A model generated the notes under the pieces. That model worked only from the letters and a program-made list of their open reading frames with translations. It had not been told where the DNA came from and did not search any database. The position numbers and the translations under genes are program-made. 64,000 nt of DNA from Ascoidea asiatica (taxonomy: Eukaryota > Ascomycota > Saccharomycetes > Ascoideales > Ascoideaceae): NCBI GenBank assembly GCA_001600695.1, contig BCKQ01000005.1, forward strand, positions 694,593 to 758,592, written 5' to 3'. Position 1 is the stretch's first letter, and the number at the start of each line of letters is the position of its first letter. Positions 19,801 through 29,430 of the stretch are shown here, in pieces.

Positions 19801-22800
19801 GTAAATAATTTTCTATGCTTAATTCTGTTTCATCGCCGTTTATTATCTTTCTAACTGATTTCCAATGCTCTTTCATTTCTTCGCAAAATGATCTCTGAAG
19901 CATATAAAGATCATGTTTAACATAATCTTCAATAGCAGGATCATAGGGAGAGCTAGGGACAAATAACTGGATCATTCCACATGAAAAGAATATCCATGCT
20001 TTTCCAAGCTCTTCGATTTTCATATTTTCATTTAAAAGTAATGTGATAGAAGGGCAGAGAAACACCGCACAAATTCTAGAAAAGTTTTTGTTGGTTGATG
20101 ATACAGAGAAATTTATAAGTTGAATAAAGTCAACTGATTGCGATTTTAATGTTTCAAGTAAACAGTTATTGACTTCCTTTGGAAAAGTATCTCTGTGAGC
20201 GTAATATATCAAAGAAATCCACTTTAAAAGGATACTTTGAAAAGCTTTCACTGGACTACCTAGAATCGTATTTGAATCCCTAATAAGCATTGCCGATAAT
20301 GATTTTAAATCCTTTAAGGACTCCAAAAGTGAATTTCCAGATACATCTGCAATGGCGTTAGCATGAACCAAAATATTGCCGTATAGAGAACAACTAAAAA
20401 TATCCCTTACAATTGAAGACATAGGGTTACTCCATATAGGATTTAAAACTGTAGGATAAGCCAATGATTGCGCTTCTGAAAAATAGGGCAATAAAGAGTT
20501 TGTGTTTCTTCCCGCAATCATTTCTGAAATTAAAAGTTCCTCTTCATTTTGAAGTCTTTGAGAAAAATTATTGCTATTTAACTCAATCAAAATTAACAAC
20601 AAATTATAATCCTTTTGAAATAAAGAAGAGCGCTCATTTAAAAACTTTGAAGAAAGTTTGTTAATAGAGTTAATTTGAATGTCAATTTGTGTAACAGCAG
20701 CTTCATACTCAGAAAATTCTATTTCTCCAAGGCAAATTTGATCTTGTATATGTAAAACACTCTTTTGAAGTATAATGGCTGACGAGAGTTGATTAAATAG
20801 TAAATTTGAACAAGTAGAATCAAATTTTGTACATAGAGACCTGAAACTAGTAAAAAGCTCCCAATGTTTAATACTAGAAGGGTAGCTTCTTTTGAAAGCT
20901 TTCCATAATAGGGCCATAGAAGTCCCAGAAACAAGAGTTAATTTTTTGCTAAATCGATTAATTTGATTTTGTAAATTTTGAGTATCGTTGCCAAATATCG
21001 GTTTATGATCATCAACCCAAGTACGTATCAAATTTGAAAATATCCTTATTTTTTCCTCATCCTCACATTTAATTATTAAGCAAAATATGGTGTAGAGCAC
21101 AAATAGGGACTTGGATTTTTGATTAGGCCCAAATCCAGTTTCCATGGAATCAAAAATAGACTTCGAAATAAATTCAGACAAAGAAAGCGCAAAATCATAA
21201 AGAGGTAGTGAACGCGCAAACTTGAGCTTTCTTCCCAAAGAAAAAGCAGCAGATTTCTCAATAAACGATAAAGTATTTGGATTTAAAACTAAAGAATTTT
21301 CTTTTGTTTTTGACAAAAATTTCAAAGAATTAAAAAACCTCAAGCAAAGTTCAAAAAATATTACAATTTCAGCCCTAACATAAGATTCTCTCAACGGGTT
21401 TGCAAAGTCGAAAGCATTTATATTTGAAAGGGGATTCATAGCCTGATATTGAGTGAATGAAACTTCTGAATTGCATATCATATTTGCTTCTTCTCCTACC
21501 AAACGATATATATCCAAAGATCTCGATAATACTCTATTTTTTGTTAAATAATCTATGTCCATATTCATAGCTTTGATAGCATCTAAATTAAACCGTTCAA
21601 ATTCAGAACTCAGATCAACTAATGACGACAAGCCTTCCAAAAGAGGAAATAGAGCAAAAGGCAAAACGGTTACCAAGGTGTGCATAAAACTTTGGGTGTT
21701 TAGATTCTTGATAAATTTTATTGAATCAAAAACAAGGCCAAAAAAATAATTCATAGAACCATTGCAAAACATAAAAGACAAAATTGGTCTATATTCAGTA
21801 TCGTTAAATTTAAGATGTTCCAATTTCTGAATTAAATTTAACGGCATTTTTTGATTGCTTGAAATGTTCAAGCAGCTTTGATCAAATGAAGATCCACGAT
21901 CTTTAAGGTTTTCCATATAAATTTCAACTCCTCGATTTCGCATAGCTCTAGATAGTTCTCCAAATCTAGGATTTATTGTCAAGAACAATCTGAAATTAGG
22001 ATGTGGTTTAATTATACGAGGGTGGCCATCTGCCAAGCTGCACTCGTTGATTATTAATGAACCATTAGTTTCTAAAAGAGAATTGAGTCTATCAAGTACC
22101 GACAGACTACAAAGGTTTGCATTATCTAAAACAAGCCAATCTCCATTTTTCACAGCTTCTACTAATAAACCGTCAAACCACTCAAAATTAACTGTTTTAA
22201 GCTGTGTTAAGTTATTCAAAAGAGAAGAACCTTCCGAATGAATATCTATTAAAATTTTTTCACTTGAAGTTTTTGCAAGAGTTTTCAAATTGTCAAGAAG
22301 ATATGCAAACTTTGTTAAATCAGAAGTGCATGAATCGATTTGAGCTAAAATTGAAAGACCCAGCATATGATCAGAATAATCATCTGTGGATAAACTCCTT
22401 GCAAGATATAAATACAAGCAATATTGAAGTTTTTGAGAAAAAATGGTCATTTTTTTAACAGGATCAACCTGCTCATAGCCACCAAGAATATCCATACTAT
22501 CAACATCACTGTTCATAGAAAATTCAACTAGATTTGCTCCGATACTATTTGCCAAATATCTTATGACTTCAGTTTTTCCTGAACTGGAAGGACCTGTTAA
22601 AATCAAAGGCCACTTTTTATTGATAGCCATTATCATTGACTCTAAAATTTGCCTATTACAATTCATATAAATGTTCCTATTTCCAGACTTGTATTGTAAA
22701 GTATTAAATCTTCTCATCAAAGCATTTCCCGATTGGACAAACTTTTCACCGAGGATGAAATGAGAATCTGACATATCAAAGTTTCCAAAAAAATCTTGAA

Positions 22801-25800
22801 AAACTTTATAAGCTCTTTTTCTATCTTTTTTGTCACGGAATCGTTGACTAATGATCATTTTTAGAAAGTTTTCAGGCCTTTCACTAGGTGATAAAGTTTT
22901 ACAATTCAACATTTCAAACCATCTTAAAGAATCTCGAAGATTAAACTCCCATGGACTTCCAGAGTTGCCCCATAACTTTTTTACAACCACTTCCTCTTCA
23001 ATTTTGCCCATAAATTGAATAAGCTTGGAATATAAATCTTCATTCATATCAGGAAATAAATGTTTTGAAATTAAAAAAAGATCTTCCATTGTTAATACAT
23101 CAATATAAACAACTGTGAAACGATTGATGAAAGACTTGGGAAGACCTTTCCTTCCCCCACCTTGATATTGAGGATTTTGTGCAGCAAACACAACAAAACT
23201 AGGGTTGCAACTAAAAGTTTTGTTTAGCTCTGGAATGTAAACTTCTGATCTATGATCCAAACAAGCATTTAGCCCCTCGAGAACTGATTGCGAAGCAAGA
23301 TTCATTTCATCCAATAAAATCCATTCTCCCATTTTCATAGCGCGTAAAAAAGGTGCATCTTTCCAAGTAAATTCCCCTGTTTTACCACCTTCGGTTGGAG
23401 AATCAGACCCAAATAAATCAATCAAATCAGTTTGTTCTGAAAGATTTATTCTGGTTAATTTATTGCCTGTTGCTTTTGCTATAACTGAAACTAAACTAGT
23501 TTTACCTACACCTGGACTTCCTTCTAATAGAATTGGCTTTCTAACCTGCATTGCTCTAAGCGTTCGGAAAACATTTTTAGCTGTTGTAGGAGCGTTCAAA
23601 TTGAATGAGTTGATTTCAACCGTATTATGTCTAGGTATCGAAAAAGGACCACATGACAATGTAGTTTCAGATAAAACTGTTTTATAATTATTATCATAGA
23701 TAGATGTTAGCTCCAATTCTGAAATTTTTGCTAATCTATCCAAGCAGATTTTTTTCTCTCTTAAAAGTGATTCTTTGGATTCTGCTAAATAAGCAGTATT
23801 ATTTGTTCCTAAAGAATCAATAAAAACCATACAAGCACCGTCAACTATTGCTTGATTAACACCGATGCTCTTGAAAGAAACATTAATAAATTCGCACCAA
23901 GCTAAAATATCACGGATTGAAATGACCCCACTGTTTGCATATCCTCCTCCAAATCTTTTTCCAAACCATTCGGAAAATGCAGATATGACTATAGCAAGAT
24001 AAGACAATTTTGAGTTTAGCTTCCCTTTTATGATCATTTTCACGTCTTCAAAATTATCCATAGATGGAACCCAGATTTCGGTAAATCTGTTTCTAAGTGC
24101 AAGAGATAATTCCTTTTTACCATAATCTCCACCTGGATTCATTGTTGCAAAAAATTGAAATCCAGATTTGACCACAATGTTGTTTCCAACAGAACCCTTT
24201 TCTGCCAAAAGTAATGTTCTCTCAGTTTCCAAAACACTATTAAGTCTTTCTAAAACCGAATCGTCAGCCAAGGAAATCTCATCTAATAAGAAAAAATTTC
24301 CTTGGAGAAGAGCTTTCACTAGAGGGCCATCCGACCATTCGAATAGAGTATTCATTGATTCTCTAAGCTTCTTAATATCAAATAGAGTATTTTTGAGAAT
24401 TGTCGACTTGTCTTTGATATTATCAAATATTTGAAGGAGTTCTGACAAATTTTCAGAGCCAGAGAGTACTATGAAATTCTTTGTAAGAACTTCTTTAAGG
24501 AGACCTACAAGTTTAACTTGAATTTCACTTTTATTTCTCATTGGTCGCTGAGCCCCTAATATATCACTGGTTTCAGTATTCTGATGTGCATTCACAGATA
24601 TTAATTCTTTCTTGTAAAGTTTCGATAGTAGTTGACATATTGTAGTTTTTCCACACCCTGTTTCACCTACCAATAAAACTGGCTCGTTATTTTTTAAGGC
24701 TGTTGAAACAAGAACAAGCAAACGTCTCATTCCATGTGTCCATATCACTGAGTTTTCAACTTTTATTATATCAGAGGGAAATAAACTTTCATATAGTACT
24801 TCCATATTTAATTTTACCCTCATTACTTTTTCAATAACTGTTCGCACTACTTCTTTTTCCTCGGTACGCCTTACCCTTTCGGCTAGTAGCATATATCCAT
24901 TTGATGCTAATTCTTCGTATCCAACAGCTTCTCGTCCAGCCCAACGAAATAAATCACGAAGAGTTGCAAAACTGTTTTTCTGTTCAAACAATCTGGTAGA
25001 TTGACGCTGTATACTTAATTGTCGGTATACTTCAACAATCTTTTTGGCATACGTAGGAGCTATTTTACATCTATCCTTGAGAATTATTTCTAATTCATCT
25101 TCAGGAATATCATCAAAGTGTAGTTCCAAAAATCTATTTCGGAAAGCTCTTGAAAGAATTTTTCTACCACCATAAAGTCCAGGCGGATTTTGAGTTGCAA
25201 AAAGCATGAAATTAGGATGAGGTGTTACTATTTGCTGGGTTTCTGGAATGAAAAGTTCTCTATTGTCATCCAAAAGTCTATTTAATGCTTCTAATACTTC
25301 TGTTGGAGCTAAATTCAACTCGTCTAAAACGATCCAATAACCCTTTCTTAATGCTTTTACCAAAACACCTTCTTGAAAACATAATTTCCCAGAATCATCA
25401 GTAACATATGTTCCCAAATACTCTTGTAAATCTGTATGTTCATGATTATTGATTCGAACAAATTTATGACCACTGATGTTAGCCAAATAATGAATCATAC
25501 TTGTCTTACCACTTGATGTCGGACCTTGAATTAACACAGGAAATCTTTTCCCAGAAATAGCCCTTACTAAATTTAGCATATTTTTTTCAACAAATGGCGT
25601 TATAATATATTGAGGTTGGGAAACAATTTTTTCCTGTCCATTTTTTATCCAATAATGCTTGAACTGAGAGTAATTTCCAATAGAAGGTGATGGTGGAGTT
25701 TGACCTAAAATAGATTTAAGGTTCTTGATTCTACTCATTGTATATTTTAAAATTAGAGGTTTCAATTTCTCTTCTGACTTTTGATCAAGAAGTGTTAAGA

Positions 25801-28800
25801 AACTCATACAAAAACCTTCATATAAGGATCTCCTTAGGCCATAAGAAAAAACAATTTCACGGACATAAATTAGTGTTCTTGTTAAAGTTCTGACACTAAA
25901 ATGGGGTTTCTGATTGGCACCATCAACAATTTGGTTTGAATCTGCCAATCTTTTAGATGCCAAATATAATTGCGCTATATCAGGGGTAATAAATTCGTCG
26001 TTCAAAGAAAACCTTGAAATATATTTATCAATTATTGCCATTAAATCTTCTAAGTCACTATCAGGAGGTTGTACATAAATTTCGGTGAATCTAGTTCTCA
26101 TACTAGGAGGCAAATCTTTTTTACCAACATCAGTAGATGGATTCATACATGTAAAAATCCTAAAATCTTGATGTGGTCTAACTGAGTCAACATTCTCAGT
26201 TATCATTAAATTCCTATCCTCTAAAGATTCATTTAAAAGATCAGAAATACTTTCTAAGGTATCTGCAGACGCTAAATTGATTTCATCTAATAATAACCAG
26301 TCCCCAGCACGGGCAGCTTTGACCAATGCTCCTTCAACAAATTCGAAAAGAAATTTATTTTCCCCAGAATTTATGTTTTTCTCTAAATCCTTTACTTTAT
26401 CTTCGAACTCAGTCCAAGATCCTATTATTTCGGTTTTTCTTTTTTTATTCTTATTAGAACTGAGGTTTCCACTATCTTCTTTTGATAGTACACCTTTTGA
26501 CATTTTTATGGCCTCTTTCCATATCTTTACAACTCTTTTGAAGTTATTTTTATTGAAGGCTCTAGATAAAGAACTCAAGAAATTTGAATTTTTCTTTACA
26601 GAAAAGGTAGAAGAAAATAGTTTTTGAAAATACTCTTGCAAAGACAATGCTAGCATATTAATGTTCAAGGGTTTGAATCCACCCAATAAATCACTTGATT
26701 CGGTTTGTTGTGACACGTTGATTACAGTGATATTTTTGTTCATAAGCTTTGCGAGTTGTTGAACTATTGTAGTTTTTCCTGTACCAGTTTCCCCTACCAA
26801 TAATACTGGTTCTCCAATTTCAACTGCGACAGAGATTTTTTCCATAAGTTTTAATGAGTGATTAGTGAATGCAAAAGAAGTATCGTTTTTTGATGAATTA
26901 GAATGTTCTTTTGAGTCTTTTTTCAATAAGGCTCTGCCTATTTGCAAAAAGTTCTCGTTGTTAGATATGCTAGGCACATTTTTCTCTAAAAATAATTTTA
27001 TTCGTGAAGATGCGATTTCTAATTCCCTACCTATTACGTTAATCAAAATGCTTTGAGCTTCTAGTTCTTGAATAGAACTTGAAAAACAATCAACTGCTTC
27101 ACTGAATATAAATTCATAAGTAGATGATTCGATTAACTGATTTGATTTTGTTATTCCCACATTATTCAAGATTTTAGCAGCTCTTGTGCAAAATTTAATT
27201 AAATCCCTAGTTGAAACAATTCTTAGGTGTGCACCTTTATTAAGAGAAAAAAAAGATGGTTTTGAATAGATATTTTCTATTGATTCGAACATTTTTATGA
27301 AACGAGTTGAGAAAACTGATACTATAGGAAACCTTCTATCAATTACTTGTTTTAAATCAGTTTGATCTAATTCTTCAAGATAAATTTGATTCCATAATCT
27401 CATTCCTATTATATCTGGCAAAGACTCGTTATCTTTTTGATTATTATTAGCTCTAATTGTAGAAAATAATTGAAATCCATTTTTAGCGTGTATAATTTCA
27501 CCTCTTGAAGGAATCGTAAGTTCCCTTTTTTCCAATAAAGTTAATAAAATAGATAAAACATCAGTTGGAGCTTTATCAATGTCTTCTATTAAGACCCATC
27601 GTCCTTCATTTACAGCTTTAGTAAGAACACCAGCTCTCCAGACAAAAGAACCCGATTCTTTCCCCGTAGTATAAGTTCCGAGCAACAATTTAGCATCAGT
27701 TTGTTCTCCAAGATGAATTTTTATCATATTTTGCTCATGTCCCATTATTTTAGCAAGTTGATTAATTAAAAAAGTTTTTCCTGAACCTGCAGTTCCAATA
27801 AGCATTACTGGTTTTGATATTTGTATTGAACAAGCGATTTGTTTTAATGAAGAGTCTACTTTTTCTGTATAAACCACAGAGTTTTCAAAATAATCTAATG
27901 AATTGATGATTTTATTTGATTCAAGTTTATGAACCAAAACTCCAGAAATACAAGTTATTAAAGGAGATAAAATAGAACTATTGATTAAACAGTATTTATC
28001 ATTTATTGAAGGATTTATTAAATCAGATTCTTTGAGTAAACAAAAATTAGCTTTTGGCAAAGATAGAAAATTTGAAAATCTTTTAGCCTCTATTAAAGGT
28101 AGAAAAAAGTAATTAATATTTTCATCACCATCGAAAAAGCCAGTAAGATCATTGAAAAGAGATTCCTTTGAAGATAATTTATTAATTAGATCATTTTTAA
28201 TTTCTTCGCTGAAATGAAGAATTGTTGAAGATATATTAATTGATAGAAATTTATTTATAGTTGAAGTTAAATTGGAGGATCTTATTTGATCTAAAAATTC
28301 TAAAGATATATATTTCTTGAAAATAATTGAATTAAAGTGAATTAGTCTATAAAAAGATAATAAAATTAATTGTAATGAATCATTATTGAGATTTGATAAG
28401 TTCAACTGTTTTAAGAGGTCGAAAATATTTAAGTTGTCAAGAAAATATTCGGTTAATGATGTTATTTCAGGAGCTAAAAAAATAATTCTCGATAAAGAAC
28501 TTAAAGTAATAATACCACTAAAATTATTGAAGGATATTTTTTTCTCTTTTAAATAATTTTTTTCTAAATTTAAATCTAAAATCCATCTTGAAACTAATTC
28601 TAGAAGTAAAGGTTTAAATGAATATAATACAGCGGAAGTAGTTTTGAAGTCTAAAGCAAAAATTGAGAGATTATCAATATTTTCATTTAAATTCAAAAAG
28701 GACTTAAATTGATAGCATGATGGAATCTTTTTTTTTGAATAAAAAGTTGAATAATTTTTATATAAGTGATTGGATTTTTCAATATCTAAATAAAATTTAT

Positions 28801-28810
28801 TCATATTCAT
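13817..28810 (-). CDS. MDN1: Midasin, dynein-like AAA+ ATPase of 60S ribosome assembly
   Basis: A single uninterrupted frame of 4997 residues, close to the roughly 4900 of S. cerevisiae Mdn1. Six AAA+ modules are seen through Walker A motifs: GTAGSGKT near 338, GETGTGKT near 672, GPTSSGKT near 1094, GETGCGKT near 1381, GSPGVGKT near 1763 and GPSSSGKT near 2073. Each is followed by a Walker B-type LLDE/LDE segment; module 6 has LDNAN instead. A long helical linker follows. A very acidic D/E/N tail spans about 4075-4670, and a C-terminal MIDAS domain carries the DxSxS motif (DDSKSMGES) near 4780. Midasin strips assembly factors from pre-60S particles in the nucleolus and nucleoplasm by pulling on Rsa4 and Ytm1 through the MIDAS domain. 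Opposite-strand frames over the acidic region are composition artefacts. A CGCGCG element lies about 310 bases upstream of the ATG. Confidence 0.98.
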   Translation of the reverse strand: MNMNKFYLDIEKSNHLYKNYSTFYSKKKIPSCYQFKSFLNLNENIDNLSIFALDFKTTSAVLYSFKPLLLELVSRWILDLNLEKNYLKEKKISFNNFSGIITLSSLSRIIFLAPEITSLTEYFLDNLNIFDLLKQLNLSNLNNDSLQLILLSFYRLIHFNSIIFKKYISLEFLDQIRSSNLTSTINKFLSINISSTILHFSEEIKNDLINKLSSKESLFNDLTGFFDGDENINYFFLPLIEAKRFSNFLSLPKANFCLLKESDLINPSINDKYCLINSSILSPLITCISGVLVHKLESNKIINSLDYFENSVVYTEKVDSSLKQIACSIQISKPVMLIGTAGSGKTFLINQLAKIMGHEQNMIKIHLGEQTDAKLLLGTYTTGKESGSFVWRAGVLTKAVNEGRWVLIEDIDKAPTDVLSILLTLLEKRELTIPSRGEIIHAKNGFQLFSTIRANNNQKDNESLPDIIGMRLWNQIYLEELDQTDLKQVIDRRFPIVSVFSTRFIKMFESIENIYSKPSFFSLNKGAHLRIVSTRDLIKFCTRAAKILNNVGITKSNQLIESSTYEFIFSEAVDCFSSSIQELEAQSILINVIGRELEIASSRIKLFLEKNVPSISNNENFLQIGRALLKKDSKEHSNSSKNDTSFAFTNHSLKLMEKISVAVEIGEPVLLVGETGTGKTTIVQQLAKLMNKNITVINVSQQTESSDLLGGFKPLNINMLALSLQEYFQKLFSSTFSVKKNSNFLSSLSRAFNKNNFKRVVKIWKEAIKMSKGVLSKEDSGNLSSNKNKKRKTEIIGSWTEFEDKVKDLEKNINSGENKFLFEFVEGALVKAARAGDWLLLDEINLASADTLESISDLLNESLEDRNLMITENVDSVRPHQDFRIFTCMNPSTDVGKKDLPPSMRTRFTEIYVQPPDSDLEDLMAIIDKYISRFSLNDEFITPDIAQLYLASKRLADSNQIVDGANQKPHFSVRTLTRTLIYVREIVFSYGLRRSLYEGFCMSFLTLLDQKSEEKLKPLILKYTMSRIKNLKSILGQTPPSPSIGNYSQFKHYWIKNGQEKIVSQPQYIITPFVEKNMLNLVRAISGKRFPVLIQGPTSSGKTSMIHYLANISGHKFVRINNHEHTDLQEYLGTYVTDDSGKLCFQEGVLVKALRKGYWIVLDELNLAPTEVLEALNRLLDDNRELFIPETQQIVTPHPNFMLFATQNPPGLYGGRKILSRAFRNRFLELHFDDIPEDELEIILKDRCKIAPTYAKKIVEVYRQLSIQRQSTRLFEQKNSFATLRDLFRWAGREAVGYEELASNGYMLLAERVRRTEEKEVVRTVIEKVMRVKLNMEVLYESLFPSDIIKVENSVIWTHGMRRLLVLVSTALKNNEPVLLVGETGCGKTTICQLLSKLYKKELISVNAHQNTETSDILGAQRPMRNKSEIQVKLVGLLKEVLTKNFIVLSGSENLSELLQIFDNIKDKSTILKNTLFDIKKLRESMNTLFEWSDGPLVKALLQGNFFLLDEISLADDSVLERLNSVLETERTLLLAEKGSVGNNIVVKSGFQFFATMNPGGDYGKKELSLALRNRFTEIWVPSMDNFEDVKMIIKGKLNSKLSYLAIVISAFSEWFGKRFGGGYANSGVISIRDILAWCEFINVSFKSIGVNQAIVDGACMVFIDSLGTNNTAYLAESKESLLREKKICLDRLAKISELELTSIYDNNYKTVLSETTLSCGPFSIPRHNTVEINSFNLNAPTTAKNVFRTLRAMQVRKPILLEGSPGVGKTSLVSVIAKATGNKLTRINLSEQTDLIDLFGSDSPTEGGKTGEFTWKDAPFLRAMKMGEWILLDEMNLASQSVLEGLNACLDHRSEVYIPELNKTFSCNPSFVVFAAQNPQYQGGGRKGLPKSFINRFTVVYIDVLTMEDLFLISKHLFPDMNEDLYSKLIQFMGKIEEEVVVKKLWGNSGSPWEFNLRDSLRWFEMLNCKTLSPSERPENFLKMIISQRFRDKKDRKRAYKVFQDFFGNFDMSDSHFILGEKFVQSGNALMRRFNTLQYKSGNRNIYMNCNRQILESMIMAINKKWPLILTGPSSSGKTEVIRYLANSIGANLVEFSMNSDVDSMDILGGYEQVDPVKKMTIFSQKLQYCLYLYLARSLSTDDYSDHMLGLSILAQIDSCTSDLTKFAYLLDNLKTLAKTSSEKILIDIHSEGSSLLNNLTQLKTVNFEWFDGLLVEAVKNGDWLVLDNANLCSLSVLDRLNSLLETNGSLIINECSLADGHPRIIKPHPNFRLFLTINPRFGELSRAMRNRGVEIYMENLKDRGSSFDQSCLNISSNQKMPLNLIQKLEHLKFNDTEYRPILSFMFCNGSMNYFFGLVFDSIKFIKNLNTQSFMHTLVTVLPFALFPLLEGLSSLVDLSSEFERFNLDAIKAMNMDIDYLTKNRVLSRSLDIYRLVGEEANMICNSEVSFTQYQAMNPLSNINAFDFANPLRESYVRAEIVIFFELCLRFFNSLKFLSKTKENSLVLNPNTLSFIEKSAAFSLGRKLKFARSLPLYDFALSLSEFISKSIFDSMETGFGPNQKSKSLFVLYTIFCLIIKCEDEEKIRIFSNLIRTWVDDHKPIFGNDTQNLQNQINRFSKKLTLVSGTSMALLWKAFKRSYPSSIKHWELFTSFRSLCTKFDSTCSNLLFNQLSSAIILQKSVLHIQDQICLGEIEFSEYEAAVTQIDIQINSINKLSSKFLNERSSLFQKDYNLLLILIELNSNNFSQRLQNEEELLISEMIAGRNTNSLLPYFSEAQSLAYPTVLNPIWSNPMSSIVRDIFSCSLYGNILVHANAIADVSGNSLLESLKDLKSLSAMLIRDSNTILGSPVKAFQSILLKWISLIYYAHRDTFPKEVNNCLLETLKSQSVDFIQLINFSVSSTNKNFSRICAVFLCPSITLLLNENMKIEELGKAWIFFSCGMIQLFVPSSPYDPAIEDYVKHDLYMLQRSFCEEMKEHWKSVRKIINGDETELSIENYLPKESDFAVPDKPQVFRSNTSMREVFEEWKSFMSACLDEKPVQSLLTVALEKTETSKRKVEIFQQNSSRFLDRLSNKHFLYDDVNDILKGYIYGLKLGFSLVADFNSTAETDKHSNPIDNFGKMQLLNQENLSLMQNPEDNLLDIIKLIELNVTNGLSNVAVDDIFLVFELVYREWKIKILKETNEPQGLYKYSASLENEEDEIALLFPDYEESEIQEASPKLKLKDNSTSNEIVTSFIRIFLRDGPALSLNVFLSNFDHDRQKSLNSATPSALILLLNRISSVTSAYETVEDESEVDFYYGSAPKELKESVKVIENIQGKVNDLLNEWPEHATLQILFRACNEYLGFASRTPLVKLIMKVEQIYTYLTEWEKYAHQKISLNNFTEQITNIIVSWRKLELKSWKSLFHHEDKLQTTELQKWWVHLFEVLLVSETESTSKNIPDLVTALSEFLADSSYGQFEGRLRLLKAFKNSMILLNINKSYYNAVSNTISFFQQFSENITQHICDGRKKLEKEMTEIILLASWKDVNIHALKQSAHKSHRSLYKIVRKYREMISGKIISVIEKGLPKSLKVAHYGCDPSKNLQNNFIGISQYQNCYDKLSEISLWNSKPKVFGNIKNLNNKLLFYNESLSQETYPDLLSFATEIIEGIDELRKESFSTNKQNKGLLKSRKMRFLNETVKELKRSGLKTNLRGDIHEVQKSSTLIISTAKSFPDTEDGKIDTYFFRILDLLPKLKNATSNCEENLPKNEIKRCVAISENLIFFLIKDREPICQLLKSVTELHSTIDLFENLTSSLNKGEKLINCKSIILDEKWLDECNRCLVQLIDFCLESMNCVSKVTPIKGKNALSDILINYKFKVKSISKQLEPSNGAIVYTTAKQLELETMNLNLQTFITDLTKWKSEESSFSFLADTILNWIQSNLQRTRKQEISFNSSTVSDILEKFISVSTSIILSSQNITQLRLSSEIKEEEENWIPTVENRLAEISNLLKHRKISALIKNFYYQVSKFNYNESNSDFVSSILLLFQPLATQYKETVILVKNSYCKYYYCSSKATYILCSALLDLSVNGFCIPDNEEHDEKESDEVEEGSGLGNGDTSGAMNSSKDLDEEDLDEDALAANDENQNNDNEDNEDDKNNAQDIDGDIDGEMENAPGEDNTDSDNENNDKEDADEKIDDIDDADPNAIDEKMWNDKEELEEENDMKEKDSKDMPQNKDGESNLEAKEDENNQNSDNDKEGDSENKDEESKENLGEQEDAVQNKEDDNRLDENVPDSEILDLPEDINLDDETSDKEEEEKEDNNEDQGFEDNLDIDLENENLNLNENEKEENLEEVDGDSNEKENENQEESAADFEDGIDEEMKDDDNDNDNDVDELNEPEETETNNQNGDVELQENIEEDSNDEDPDSKDSKEENLDGVEGLDGIEEMNNNIDENKEENQAENKQNSGEKGEGADSEVKNEEENIGSNGTIGENNDEKKNDNKEEEENYNNNDSAREMVNQTLKELGDSLKEFYRRHEEIKEASNIEDEDKKEKEKANTRPDEFEHLDGKNSENETQALGAAKEEQIQTIDEEKIIDESEEKNGLDGEMIEVENEDDKEDKKEEELNNEEGNFNGKATSDLKDEEQQKDEDIRKNEDGTLENEELINIGFKKDKNKNVDDIVDEDKDEDKYKDEEYMEEEFQKIFLNNNDEPMRNGGMNIEIARQLWKDSERETQELSSRLSEQLRLILEPTLATKLKGDYRTGKRLNMKKIIPYIASEFRKDKIWLKRNKPSKRQYQIMIAIDDSKSMGESKAIKFAFDSLCLFYKSLTQLETGEICIVKFGETIKVLHKFSESFSSSVEKGANLLKWFNFKEEKTDIKKLINISNKLFTNARRTQSQELWQLEIILSDGVCEDHESIERMVRKAREDKIMIVFVIIDCLNGDNMNHEKNSRENKESILDMSQVRYITDEETGIMKLQIDKYLDTFPFEFYVVVHDINELPEMLSIILRQYFSQLANI

Positions 28811-29430
28811 CTTTTAATTGTAGCGAAAGAAAAGAAGTAAAAAAAATTAAGAAAACAGACTAAATAGTTTTTTTACCACTTTTTTGACTTCTTGTAGAAT
28901 TGAAAATATAATTAAATTATATATATATGTATATAATATTCCGAAGATTTATCAGAAACAAAAATAATGAGAAGATTTTTTAAATTTAATTTTTTTGGGA
29001 ATGAAATTTTTCTTGAATTTTGTTTTTCATAAATATTTTTTATTTTTTTTATTTGATTTGAAAAAAAGATTTGGAAATTTTAAAATCTGAGAAAAAAAAT
29101 ATTAAGATTTGGAGGCTGTTTGACGCGCGGTCCTGACGGAGATGCATTGAATAATTCGACTGTGAAGCCAAGTTCACGGATATTCTTTTTTTGTGAATAA
29201 ATTAATTTTCTTGCGTAATGCAAAGGATAAATAAAAACGAAAACTAACAAAAATAAAATTCAAGATACCAAAATATAAATAGACTAAAAATAAAAAGAAT
29301 AACGTTTATGAAATAAATGAAAAAATATTAAGCTATAAAGATATAAAGATTTAAATGTATAATGCTAGGAGATAGAGAATTGAAAAAGAAGAATGAATAG
29401 CACATAATTAAATAAAATAAAGAGTTAGAT
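28811..29430. other. MDN1 promoter region / HMX1 3' side
   Basis: AT-rich, with poly-A and poly-T tracts near the MDN1 ATG and one GC-rich patch at about 29110-29160. No gene was seen. Confidence 0.6.
29124..29129. promoter_or_regulatory. CGCGCG element upstream of MDN1
   Basis: GACGCGCGGTC stands out in AT-rich DNA about 314 bases upstream of the MDN1 ATG. It resembles an Rsc3/Rsc30 CGCG-core or an MCB-like ACGCG site. Function is inferred from the motif. Confidence 0.3.
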